Of a stretch of 64,000 bases of DNA, positions 45,342 to 54,071 are shown piece after piece. The stretch lies in the NCBI GenBank assembly GCA_041399065.1, contig JAWKTN010000005.1, positions 558,001 through 622,000 of the forward strand, in the 5' to 3' direction. This DNA is from JAGQPD01 sp020426865. Lineage in GTDB: Bacteria; Planctomycetota; Planctomycetia; Pirellulales; Pirellulaceae. The notes below the pieces were generated by a model that saw only the letters and a program-made list of their open reading frames with translations, did not search any database and was not told the DNA's origin. Numbering within the stretch: position 1 is the stretch's first letter; each line of letters starts with the position of its first letter. The position numbers and the translations under genes are program-made.

Positions 45342-45440
45342 GCGCGTCTTCTGGTTGTGCGCGTCTTCTGGTTGTTCGCGCGTCTTCTGGTTGTTCTGGT
45401 TGCTGGTTGCTGGTTGGGTTGCGCGTCTTCTGGTTGGGTT
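45342..45440. repeat. Tandem GCGCGTCTTCTGGTTG repeats
   Basis: Four copies of a GCGCGTCTTCTGGTTG word separated by short TTCTGGT/TGCTGGT slippage repeats. Non-coding by my reading. Confidence 0.75.
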
Positions 45441-45910
45441 GTGCAATCAACGGAGGAATTCCCATTTTTGTTTTTTCACTCGATATGCTCCAATATCAGT
45501 CTTGTCGCAAATTTGCGCTCGGTCATATTCTCGGCCCGGAGAAGACACAACCTGGTCGATGGAATAGAATAGGGTGATTGGCCAGTCAGATCTCGCGCAC
45601 CCGTGTGCGGGAGCCGGCACCACGTTCCGGTACGTTCGCTGGAAACGTGTCAGACTCAACGTCTCGCCCACGCCACCGCCGCCACGTGTTCGGTCTCACC
45701 GTCCCGTGCCGCCTGCTATCGTGCCGACCCCCGGCCACAATGCCAGCATCGATAGCACTGCCAGCTGGTTTTGCACGCCCGCCGAAAGGACACAGACGAC
45801 ATGTAAGGGTGAGTCAACAACGCTTGAGTCGGTTGGCTACTTTTGCTACAAGTGCATTCGCTGGCTCCATTCGTTGAAATTTGCCATGCAGGGAAGTTTG
45901 GTAATCACCT
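45441..45910. other. Intergenic region upstream of the ABC exporter
   Basis: 470 bp with no gene I can support. The promoter of the ABC exporter is presumably here. This marks the right edge of the decayed island. Confidence 0.4.
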
Positions 45911-47950
45911 ATGAATCAATTCAGTACGGCGCTGCGTCAGGCTTTTCGATATCGGTTGGCACTGGCGGGCGTGTTGGTTTCATCGTTGGCTGTAGCAGTA
46001 TTCTGGGGTGCGAACCTGGGGAGTGTCTATCCGATCGTTGAGGTCGTGCTGAAGGGAAAGTCGCTGCCCGAGTGGGTGGATGAAAGCATTGCACGGTCGA
46101 CCGAGAGCATTGCCGAGCATCGCGAAGCGTCGGCCGAACTGCGGGAGCAATTGAGTGAGGATGTTGGAAACGGAGATGCCGAAAACGGAGATGTTGGAAA
46201 CGCTATCGCGGGTAATGGCCGAGCGCGTCGTGAATTAGACCGCGAAATCTATCAACATGATTCGCGGGTCGAGGCGGAAGTGCGGGCGTTGAAGCTGGCG
46301 ACGACGCTGCGTCCTGCCATTGATCGATACATGCCTCGTACACCTTTTGCGACGTTGGGTGTCGTTGTTATTGCGTTGCTTGCCGGTTCGGTTCTCAAAT
46401 CGATTTTTTTGATTTTCAACGTCGTATTGGTGGAACGACTGGCGCATTTGATCACGTTTGATCTACGGAAGCGCTTCTATCGCAATACGCTGGCGATGAG
46501 TCTGGCCGATTTTTCCCGGCAACCGAGTAGTGAGCTGATGAGCCGCATGACTCACGACATGAACGCGTTGAATCTGGGGTTGGTTGTGGTGTTTGGCCGG
46601 GCGATCCGTGAGCCCCTGAAAATGGCCGCTTGCCTGATTGGTGCGGGTCTCGTCTGTTGGCGTTTGTTGCTGCTGTCGCTGGTGGTAACACCGCTGGCGA
46701 TGTACCTGATCAATCGGCTTGCCAAGAGTGTCCGCCGAGCGAATCGGCGAGCAATGGAAGAGATGTCGCAGTTGTACGGCAGACTCGATGAATCGTTTTC
46801 GGGCATACAGGCCGTTAAGGCATTTACGATGGAACGGTACGAACGACGGCGGTTCCATCAGTTGGCGAAGGTTTACTTTCATAAAGCGATGAAGATCGTC
46901 ACGTACGATTCGTTTACCAAGCCGAGCACAGAGATCATGAGCATCGCTGTCGTGTCGTTGGCGTTGCTGACCGGCGGTTATCTGGTGCTCAATCAAGAAA
47001 CGCACCTGTTGGGTCTGAAAATGTGCGAACGACCGCTGACGTTCGGTGCGTTGATGGCGTTCTTCGCGCTGCTTGCCGGGGTATCGGATCCGTCGCGAAA
47101 GCTGGCAGAAGTTTTTCACGACGTGCAGCGGGCTGCAGCCGCAGCGGAACGTGTTTACTCGATGATGGATCGCCAGCCATCGATCGTCGATCCGCCACGT
47201 CCCAAGCCGTTGCCAGCGCCGCTTGATGAGTTGTCGTTTCGCAACGTTTCGTTCCACTATCAACCCGATTGCCCTGTGCTTTGCGATGTATCGCTCCGGA
47301 TTCCCGCGGGAAAAAGTGTGGCAATCGTCGGGCCCAATGGTTGTGGCAAAACGACATTGATGAACTTGATACCCCGGTTTTACGATCCGCAACAGGGTGC
47401 CGTGCTGTGGAATGACGTCGATTTGCGTAAATTGCGGATGCGCGACTTTCGCCAACGGATTGGTATGGTCACTCAGCACACGCAGTTGTTCGACGATACC
47501 GTCATGAACAACATTCGCTACGGATCGCTGGGGGCGACCGACCAACAGGTGATCGACGCGGCACGACGTGCTAATGCCGATCGATTTATCTGTGAGAAAT
47601 TGCCCCACGGCTATCAAACCGTGATCGGACAAGCCGGAAAACTTTTGTCGGGAGGGCAACGTCAACGGATCGCGCTAGCCCGGGCAATCTTGCGTGACCC
47701 AGAAATCCTGATCCTCGACGAAGCCACCAGCCAGATAGACTTGGAAAGCGAGCGGCTGATCCACCGAGCGCTGGCGTCCTTCGTCGTTGGCCGGACCGCG
47801 CTGATGATCACCCATCGCCTGGCTACGCTCGAACTGGCCGACCTGATCATCGTCATGGATGGCGGACAGGTCCTGGATGTGGGGACCCACGATCAATTGC
47901 TCCAGCGCTGTGAGTTCTACCAGCGGCTCCAGCAGCACAAGGCCGCCTAA
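45911..47950 (+). CDS. MsbA-like ABC exporter (fused permease and ATPase)
   Basis: 679 residues. A six-helix transmembrane domain (about 15-385) is fused to a nucleotide-binding domain with Walker A GPNGCGKTT (about 474-482), the signature LSGGQRQR (about 579-586), Walker B ILILDEATSQ and a switch His in MITHR. The architecture is that of lipid A, lipid or peptide exporters. Between helices 1 and 2 there is an unusually long polar loop (about 45-135). It is rich in Glu and Asp and contains a 15-bp repeat encoding DVGNG/DAENG/DVGNA. Such a loop would face the periplasm. Substrate unknown; it appears to be a single-gene unit. Confidence 0.88.
   Translation: MNQFSTALRQAFRYRLALAGVLVSSLAVAVFWGANLGSVYPIVEVVLKGKSLPEWVDESIARSTESIAEHREASAELREQLSEDVGNGDAENGDVGNAIAGNGRARRELDREIYQHDSRVEAEVRALKLATTLRPAIDRYMPRTPFATLGVVVIALLAGSVLKSIFLIFNVVLVERLAHLITFDLRKRFYRNTLAMSLADFSRQPSSELMSRMTHDMNALNLGLVVVFGRAIREPLKMAACLIGAGLVCWRLLLLSLVVTPLAMYLINRLAKSVRRANRRAMEEMSQLYGRLDESFSGIQAVKAFTMERYERRRFHQLAKVYFHKAMKIVTYDSFTKPSTEIMSIAVVSLALLTGGYLVLNQETHLLGLKMCERPLTFGALMAFFALLAGVSDPSRKLAEVFHDVQRAAAAAERVYSMMDRQPSIVDPPRPKPLPAPLDELSFRNVSFHYQPDCPVLCDVSLRIPAGKSVAIVGPNGCGKTTLMNLIPRFYDPQQGAVLWNDVDLRKLRMRDFRQRIGMVTQHTQLFDDTVMNNIRYGSLGATDQQVIDAARRANADRFICEKLPHGYQTVIGQAGKLLSGGQRQRIALARAILRDPEILILDEATSQIDLESERLIHRALASFVVGRTALMITHRLATLELADLIIVMDGGQVLDVGTHDQLLQRCEFYQRLQQHKAA
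46160..46203 (+). repeat. 15-bp in-frame repeat in the ABC exporter
   Basis: Three copies of a GATGTTGGAAACGGA-like unit encode five-residue repeats in the first extracytoplasmic loop. Confidence 0.7.
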
Positions 47951-48235
47951 GTCTCTTTACCTGAACATCTTTGGCACGCTGTTTGCTGTAGATAGCGGGC
48001 ACGGCAACTGAATACCTGGCAGCTCCACGACGATCTGCCTGGAACTGATGCTGGGAACATCCGGGGCTGGAACAGATAAGAGGCAACTGTCGGGGCCGGT
48101 TTCGGAGAGGCAAGAAAGCGAGTTTTGCTCGGGATATTCGTCAGGAACAGAGTGAGGCAAGGCACCGCGTTGTGCCCTCTGGCGACGAGTTGAGGCACCC
48201 GAGCGGGCTCGAGGAGGCGATTTCGCCGAAAAAGC

Positions 48236-48290
48236 AGGCGAGTTGGACCGATTCCACTATTGAATCGAAAACCAACTCGCCTCTTTTTTT
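48236..48290 (+). terminator. Extended hairpin with T-tract, distal terminator
   Basis: AGGCGAGTTGG pairs with CCAACTCGCCT (11 bp). An inner CGATTC/GAATCG stem extends it, and CTTTTTTT follows. It is 290 bp past the ABC exporter stop, so that transcript would have a long 3' UTR or a separate short RNA ends here. The 285 bp before it and the 200 bp after it contain no supportable gene. Confidence 0.8.
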
Positions 48291-48491
48291 GCACTGTTGC
48301 AAAATAATACACCTTGGGCAATATCGTGCAGCAATTTTGGCGAATAGGATGAAACGGTACCCTCCGATAACGGGAGGTACATCGTCGCAATCAAATAATT
48401 TTTTGCGTCGAAAAAATGCACAAATCTGCTTGAATGTTGTTATGTGAGAACATTCCGGCCGCAACTCATCGTAGGTGCAGGAGAGAATCGC

Positions 48492-50231
48492 ATGACGGGC
48501 TTTTTCTCAGCGTGGTGGGGATCTGCGGTCACCGTCTTCGTCTGTGTCATCACCTGGGCCATGGCTGGGACCGAGGGTCTGGCAGCTCCGGATGCGACGA
48601 AGTCGATCCCGGACCCTGCGACACAACCCCAGTTGGCGAAGATCGAGGAGCTGTTACGTCGGAGTTGGTCGGACTATGGACTTTCGCCGGCGTCACGAGC
48701 GACGGACGGCGAATGGTGTCGGCGGGTGTATTTGGATCTTTTGGGCCGTGTTCCGACGGTGGACGAACTGCAGGCATTCACGACACTGCGCGAGCGCGAC
48801 AAGGATGCTCAGCTCGTGGAGCGTCTCCTGACGGACAGTCTTTACACGGAGGAGTACGCTCGCAACTTCACGACGTTATGGACCAATATTCTGATTGGGC
48901 GCAATGGGGGCAACGAAGACCGCAGTTTGACGAATCGGGCGGGTCTGCAAAAGTATTTGCGTGACAGTTTTGCTCGAAACAAACCGTACGATCAGTTGGC
49001 GCGTGAGTTGATCACGGCAACGGGCGCCAGTCAACCGGGCCGTGACGGGTTTAATGGGGCGGTCAATTTTCTGGCAATGAAGCTGGCTGATGACGCGATG
49101 TTGGCGACGGCCGATACGGCTCGGATCTTTCTCGGCCTTCAGGTCCAATGCACACAGTGTCACAACCATCCGTTCAACGAGTGGAAACAGAACCAGTACT
49201 GGGAGTTGAACGCGTTTTTCCGTCAGACGCGATCGTTGCGGCGGTTCGAGGCGGGGACCAACGAGGTTGCCTATATTGAGCTGGCGGACCAGGATTTCGG
49301 TGGAGAAGGAACGACGCCGCAGGACGCCGAGATCTACTACGAGTTGCGCAATGGTCAGGTAAAGGCGGCCTATCCGGTGTTCGTCGACGGCACTAAGATC
49401 AGCACCAGCGGTTACCTTGCGGACGTTCGTCGTCGCGGCGAACTGGGGCGACTCGTGACGGACTCGGAGTATTTATCGCGGGCGATCGTTAATCGCATGT
49501 GGGGGCAGTTTCTGGGGTACGGCTTTACCAAGCCTGTGGATGACATGGGGCCCCACAACGCGCCGTCGCATCCGGAGTTGCTCGACTACCTCGCGTCGGA
49601 ATTCCGGGCTGCCAACTACGATCTGAAAACTCTGATCCGATGGATCACGCTCAACCCGGCTTATCGGCTGTCCAGTCGTACGACGAAATCCAATGCCAGC
49701 GACGATCCACTGATGGGCGAACCACCCAAGTTCTCCCATTTCTATCTTCGTCAGCTTCGCGCGGAGGAACTTTACGAATCGCTGTTGGTGGCCACCCAGG
49801 CCGATCAGAACAAGGGAAGCTACGAAGAGCGAGAAATGGCCAAGAACGAATGGCTCAGGCAATTCACGATTGCTTTCGGCACCGACGAAGGGGACGAAAC
49901 TACCACTTTCAACGGAAGTATTCCCCAGGTGTTGATGATGTTCAACGGCGAACTCGTCAAAGAAGCAACTCGCGTTGACGCCGATAGCTTCCTTTCTCGT
50001 GTAGCCGCGAATCCAATGAGCCCCGCCAAGAAGATCGAATTCCTCTATCTCGCCGCACTGGCTCGCAAACCAACGCGCCCCGAAATCGATGTGGCCAATA
50101 AGCTTTGGGAAGCACGTGCGATCGACGCGCGTCGCGATCATGGATCAGGTTCGATCCCACCCGGCGCCGCCGCTTTGCAGGACGTCTGGTGGGTACTCCT
50201 CAACAGCAACGAATTCATCCTCAACCACTAA
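48492..50231 (+). CDS. Exported DUF1549/DUF1553 protein
   Basis: 579 residues. The ATG at 48492, with AGGAGAG ahead, starts a signal peptide ending ..GLAAP. It has the DUF1549 region (WCRRVYLDLLGRVPT, ADTARIFLGLQVQCTQCHNH with a cytochrome-like CxxCH, and DFGGEG) followed by a DUF1553-like part (RAIVNRMWGQFLGYGF, LLDYLASEF, LNPAYRLSSRT, LLNSNEFILNH). These proteins are massively expanded in planctomycetes and almost always precede a DUF1501 gene, as here (39 bp gap). Function is unknown, but the heme-like motif and export suggest a periplasmic complex. Confidence 0.92.
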   Translation: MTGFFSAWWGSAVTVFVCVITWAMAGTEGLAAPDATKSIPDPATQPQLAKIEELLRRSWSDYGLSPASRATDGEWCRRVYLDLLGRVPTVDELQAFTTLRERDKDAQLVERLLTDSLYTEEYARNFTTLWTNILIGRNGGNEDRSLTNRAGLQKYLRDSFARNKPYDQLARELITATGASQPGRDGFNGAVNFLAMKLADDAMLATADTARIFLGLQVQCTQCHNHPFNEWKQNQYWELNAFFRQTRSLRRFEAGTNEVAYIELADQDFGGEGTTPQDAEIYYELRNGQVKAAYPVFVDGTKISTSGYLADVRRRGELGRLVTDSEYLSRAIVNRMWGQFLGYGFTKPVDDMGPHNAPSHPELLDYLASEFRAANYDLKTLIRWITLNPAYRLSSRTTKSNASDDPLMGEPPKFSHFYLRQLRAEELYESLLVATQADQNKGSYEEREMAKNEWLRQFTIAFGTDEGDETTTFNGSIPQVLMMFNGELVKEATRVDADSFLSRVAANPMSPAKKIEFLYLAALARKPTRPEIDVANKLWEARAIDARRDHGSGSIPPGAAALQDVWWVLLNSNEFILNH

Positions 50232-50270
50232 ATGCTTCATTCACATAAGGTCAATCTTGGGAGTTGATTC

Positions 50271-51536
50271 ATGGTTTACACGCCCTATGACATGAGTCGT
50301 CGCCATTTCATGCGGCATCTTGCCGGCGCTGCCGCCTGGGCTGTGCCTGCCATCACGTTGACACAAAGTCTGCGTGCCCACGCGGAGCAATTGCGCAGCA
50401 ATCGTAAGGCCGCAATCTTGTTATGGATGGGAGGAGGGCCTTCGACGATAGACCTGTGGGATCTGAAGCCGGGAGCTGCAACCGGGGGGCCGTTCCGGCC
50501 AATTGCCACGACCGGCGACGCTCAAATCTGCGAACATCTTCCGATGATCGCTGCACAGATGAAACATCTTACCGTCGTGCGGAGCATGAGCACTCGCGAA
50601 GCAGATCACCAACGTGGTCGCTATTACATGCATACCGGGTATGTCCCAAGTGCATCGGTGGAGCATCCCAGTTACGGATCGGTGATCGCTCATGAGCTGG
50701 CCGATCAACGTCCCGATTTGGAAATCCCACCGTTTGTGGCGGTCGGAGGAGGCAGCGTCGGGCCAGGATTCTTGGGCATGTCCTGGGCACCATTTGTCGT
50801 CAACTCCGACGGCCGCGTGAAGAACCTCGAAATGGGACTCGATCGACAACGTGTCATGCAACGCATGGCCGCACTCCAAGTGCTGGAAAAAGGCTTCATT
50901 GATCAAGACCGTGGTCTCGCGGCCGTCGATCATGCCAAGATGCTCGACAAGACCTTAAGCTTGATGACCAGCAAGCAAATGGAGGCGTTCAAGGTCAGCC
51001 AAGAGAGCGATGCTGTCCGCGAGCGCTACGGCAACAATGGCTTCGGCCGGGGCTGCCTGATGGCCCGACGACTGGTCGAGGCCGGCGTATCCTTTGTCGA
51101 AGTCGATTTAGGTGGTTGGGATAACCATCAGAACATCTTTCCGACGCTGCAAGACGACAAATTGCCGACGTTGGATCGGGCAATGAGTGCGTTGGTGGAA
51201 GACCTGGACCAACGCGGCATGTTCAATGATACCGCCATTATCTGGATGGGCGAATTCGGTCGCACACCGCGAATCAACGGCGACTCCGGTCGCGATCATT
51301 TTGCACGTGCCTGGAGTGTCGTCGTCGGTGGTGCCGGGTTCCAAGGTGGCAAAGTCGTCGGTGAAACGAGCGACGACGGAGCGTCAGTCGTTAGTGAACC
51401 GTATGTGTCACAGGATTTGATGGCGTCCGTATGTCACGCACTGGGGATCTCGCTGGATCGAACATTTACCAGCCGCAGCGGTCGACCTATGAAAATCGCG
51501 AACAGCGGTAAAGTGATCAAAGACTTGTTCGCCTGA
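50271..51536 (+). CDS. DUF1501 protein with Tat signal
   Basis: 421 residues. The N-terminus has a twin-arginine motif, SRRHFMRH, followed by a hydrophobic stretch, typical of Tat-exported DUF1501 (sulfatase/alkaline-phosphatase-like fold) proteins. Conserved phrases are ILLWMGGGPSTIDLWDLKPG, SMSTREADHQRG, VEVDLGGWDNH, WMGEFGRTPRIN and GRDHFARAW, which would supply metal-binding Asp, His and Asn residues. It forms an operon with the preceding DUF1549 gene. Its last 103 bp overlap the 3' end of the gene on the other strand. Confidence 0.92.
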   Translation: MVYTPYDMSRRHFMRHLAGAAAWAVPAITLTQSLRAHAEQLRSNRKAAILLWMGGGPSTIDLWDLKPGAATGGPFRPIATTGDAQICEHLPMIAAQMKHLTVVRSMSTREADHQRGRYYMHTGYVPSASVEHPSYGSVIAHELADQRPDLEIPPFVAVGGGSVGPGFLGMSWAPFVVNSDGRVKNLEMGLDRQRVMQRMAALQVLEKGFIDQDRGLAAVDHAKMLDKTLSLMTSKQMEAFKVSQESDAVRERYGNNGFGRGCLMARRLVEAGVSFVEVDLGGWDNHQNIFPTLQDDKLPTLDRAMSALVEDLDQRGMFNDTAIIWMGEFGRTPRINGDSGRDHFARAWSVVVGGAGFQGGKVVGETSDDGASVVSEPYVSQDLMASVCHALGISLDRTFTSRSGRPMKIANSGKVIKDLFA

Positions 51537-52222
51537 TCCTTGACGAGCCAGCCAAACGCAAAGATCGAGGCAAGCATCAGGCAGATCGAAGTGATCCGAC
51601 CGTCTATCGGGAACGCACCGCCACTGGCAGCATACGTGCCGACAAGATAGTCCCACAGGAAGTGCAGCACCATCGCAAACGACGGCAATAGCCACAGTGG
51701 TGTCTTTGGCCGTTGTGCAGGTGTCGGACAAGTAGCTGCCATTCCGGTGGCATATCCGCTGATGCCGCCCCACAGCGTGTGCAGTACCATCCGAATGATC
51801 TCCGGCCCCAACAACGAAATCGCAGGTGTGTCGGTCGACCACCAATAACAGCCCTGAATGTGCAAGTACATCATCGATTCGAATGTGGCCATTCCAAGTC
51901 CCAAATAGGAACCGCAGAGAAGTCCACGGATTGGGTGCGAACGGCGCAGTCCTAACGCCGTGCCAATCAATGTAATCGCCGCCAACTTGGCCGCTTCTTC
52001 ATGCGACGCAGCGATTGCCGCCGTCGCCCCGTTGTGGTCAGTTGTTGTCCCGAAGAGCCAATGGGTTAGGTCCTCCACGTATCCCAAGCCCCACATCAAG
52101 AGCATCCCTGCCACGATCGTCGCCATCACCGCCGGTAGTCTCAACGCGTGGGCTCGATCGTAACGGGATATAAGCCAACCAACGAGCACCACGAACGCAA
52201 TGGCACTGGCGTAATTCATCAT
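51434..52222 (-). CDS. PrsW-like intramembrane metalloprotease
   Basis: 262 residues from the ATG at 52222 (GGAG eight bases upstream; a second ATG at 52219 is also usable). Seven or eight membrane segments. The PrsW/CPBP-type signature is complete: HEEAAK (about 74-79), FESMMY (about 114-119), H-TLWGGISG (His148) and H-FLWDYL (His187, Asp191). PrsW cleaves anti-sigma factors such as RsiW in Bacillus; the substrate here is unknown, and no sigma/anti-sigma pair lies nearby. The C-terminal 34 residues are antisense to the end of the DUF1501 gene. Confidence 0.78.
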   Translation of the reverse strand: MMNYASAIAFVVLVGWLISRYDRAHALRLPAVMATIVAGMLLMWGLGYVEDLTHWLFGTTTDHNGATAAIAASHEEAAKLAAITLIGTALGLRRSHPIRGLLCGSYLGLGMATFESMMYLHIQGCYWWSTDTPAISLLGPEIIRMVLHTLWGGISGYATGMAATCPTPAQRPKTPLWLLPSFAMVLHFLWDYLVGTYAASGGAFPIDGRITSICLMLASIFAFGWLVKDQANKSLITLPLFAIFIGRPLRLVNVRSSEIPSA

Positions 52223-52255
52223 GGCCTCTTCTCCGCGCAAGGGAGTACGCAAAAC

Positions 52256-52302
52256 GTTCCCCGGCTGAAAGTTCCCCGGCTGTTCCAGCCGTCCTACATT
52301 CT
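52256..52302 (-). repeat. Dispersed palindrome upstream of the PrsW-like gene
   Basis: Read on the minus strand, 52271-52293 gives GACGGCTGGAACAGCCGGGGAAC, matching the ACGGCTGGGACAGCCGTGG units at 22.9 and 27.4 kb. A half copy lies just next to it. It sits about 50 bp ahead of the start codon, as at mnmA. Confidence 0.55.
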
Positions 52303-52808
52303 TCGCTCCACAACCAAAAGTATTTGCCTGACCAGAAAGTTCCCCTTCCGTCGAACTCATCAGGTCTTATTACTGAGACGCCTGGCAGGGCGATAAAGTT
52401 CGTAAACAGTTTGCAAATGTGATGTTTGGAATCACCTGTCGGCGAATTCCCCAAATGTTGCAAGAACTTTTTGTAGCGTCTCTGAGTTTTCTTTCCTGAG
52501 TGCTATCATGCAATCAACACGACAAGCGTCGCTATCAATCGGATTGCATGCGCGAACGAGCATTCACCGAATGCTCTTATAAATTGAAGTCCGGCAGACG
52601 CGATAAGTTCCGTCATACGGAAGAAAAGAGTGTCGAAAACAGCCGATGGCATTGAGGGCGCACGGTCGAAGCAGTCGATTCAGCCGCTGCGAATTCATCC
52701 TGTTCGCTCGCTGTTCATCAGCCGCGAATGGACCGTAGTTGGGAACGGCACCTTTTGTGCGACACGGGTTGTCCGCCGACGCCGGTTTCATCGACGGCTC
52801 TGGTCGGA
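52303..52808. other. Intergenic region with small hairpins
   Basis: About 500 bp with no supportable gene. A perfect hairpin GAGCATT-caccg-AATGCTC is at 52558-52576, and ATGCAATC/GATTGCAT form an inverted pair at 52508-52549. It would receive the end of msrB transcription and the start of the PrsW-like gene. Confidence 0.45.
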
Positions 52809-53543
52809 TCAGGGAGCGTCGGTATCCTTGGGAAGCTTATCCGTTGGGTTCGCCGTTTCCGGATCTTTCTTGGGAATGAATTTTATCGATACCGAGTTGA
52901 TGCAGTAACGCATTCCGGTCTTGTCGCGGGGTCCATCGTCAAAAACGTGTCCCAGGTGTGAACCGCACCGAGCACAGGTGACTTCGGTACGGATCATGCC
53001 GTGCGACAAGTCAGGCGTTTGCACGATTCGATCTTCAGCTTTAGCGGCGAAGAACGCCGGCCAGCCACATCCGCTGTTGAATTTTGTGTCCGATTCGAAC
53101 AAGATCAAACCGCACGCGCGGCAGGCATACGCCCCAGGTTCGAAGTGATGGTCGTATTCATTGGTAAACGGGCGTTCGGTCCCTTTTTCTCGCAACACGA
53201 AATACTCTTCCGGCGTTAGCAGCTTTTTCCATTCCGCGTCTGTCTTTTCAATTTTGCCAATTGCGTCGGTCATGGCTGGTTCCTGATCGTTCGGGGATTC
53301 GGCAAGTGGGTCTGTGCCAGCGGCGTCCGGACTCTTAACTGACACTGTGTGTGCCTCGGGTGGAGAATCTGCTGTGGTCGTTTTGTCAGTCACGGCAACG
53401 TCATGATCCGCGGCGAGCTCGGAAGCCTGCATGGCAGGGTCGCAGCCGAATTGCGTGGCCAAAGTGATTGCCAGCGCAGAACCGAGAAATGTGGCGGCGA
53501 TGGTCGAAACTACCGATTTCGTGTGCAAAGCAAAAATGCTCAT
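52809..53543 (-). CDS. msrB: Exported peptide methionine-(R)-sulfoxide reductase
   Basis: 244 residues: an N-terminal membrane or signal segment (about 10-32), a Thr/Asp/Pro-rich linker (about 40-95) and the MsrB domain (about 95-220). Zinc ligands are Cys141/Cys144 (CRAC) and Cys190/Cys193 (CARC), and the catalytic Cys214 lies in RYCINSVSIKF. FNSGCGWPAF is the conserved substrate loop with the possible resolving Cys. Export means it repairs oxidised methionines outside the cytoplasm. The ATG overlaps the stop of the upstream lipoprotein gene as ATGA, so the two are translationally coupled. Confidence 0.92.
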   Translation of the reverse strand: MSIFALHTKSVVSTIAATFLGSALAITLATQFGCDPAMQASELAADHDVAVTDKTTTADSPPEAHTVSVKSPDAAGTDPLAESPNDQEPAMTDAIGKIEKTDAEWKKLLTPEEYFVLREKGTERPFTNEYDHHFEPGAYACRACGLILFESDTKFNSGCGWPAFFAAKAEDRIVQTPDLSHGMIRTEVTCARCGSHLGHVFDDGPRDKTGMRYCINSVSIKFIPKKDPETANPTDKLPKDTDAP

Positions 53544-53980
53544 TTCTTTCCCTGCTTTACCAAATCGAACGGAATTTCTTGTGTTCCCGGCTGAACATCT
53601 GCCGTCAACTTCGATTGTACATTATACATGGGTGGCAGCAATTCGCGGACGTCGTCCACGGTGGGGGCGTCAGGGGCGTCGATCATCTTGATCTTCCCAA
53701 CGACTTTGGGGGCCGAGAATTCCACTCGCCATTGGCCCGGTGGCACGGCAATGGTAAATGCCCCGTCTTTGACATCCGCAGACGCCGTTTGCCCTTTGCC
53801 ATCGGCTGGCACAAAGCGGACGTTGCCTTCCGTTAACGGCTGACCCTCCCAGGTGACTTTCCCCTCGACCGTGGCCGCACCATTGCTACCACACCCACTG
53901 ATCGCAAGGCAGAACGCCGTGAATACAGCGATATGTGCGAGCCACGCGTTCGCTCCTTGAATACACTGACGCTTCACCAT
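53540..53980 (-). CDS. Small lipoprotein with beta-sandwich domain
   Basis: 146 residues. A signal segment ends in a lipobox-like LAISGC (Cys about 30), followed by VEGKVTWEGQPLTEGNVRFVP, the carboxypeptidase-regulatory-like beta-sandwich opening common in planctomycete lipoproteins. The remainder is beta-rich. It is the first gene of a two-gene unit with msrB. Role unknown; it may anchor or accompany MsrB. Confidence 0.75.
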   Translation of the reverse strand: MVKRQCIQGANAWLAHIAVFTAFCLAISGCGSNGAATVEGKVTWEGQPLTEGNVRFVPADGKGQTASADVKDGAFTIAVPPGQWRVEFSAPKVVGKIKMIDAPDAPTVDDVRELLPPMYNVQSKLTADVQPGTQEIPFDLVKQGKK

Positions 53981-54071
53981 TACGTGGCTCCTCGAAAATT
54001 ACAAAAAGAAATTGCGTTCAGAGATAGCGTCTGTCCGTTCCAGCGACCTCGGGTAAGACCGTTGCGTGACA

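Noticed and set aside
47947..48390. 147-residue minus-strand frame between the ABC exporter and DUF1549 genes
   Set aside because: It runs through the terminator hairpin, has no recognised features and atypical composition.
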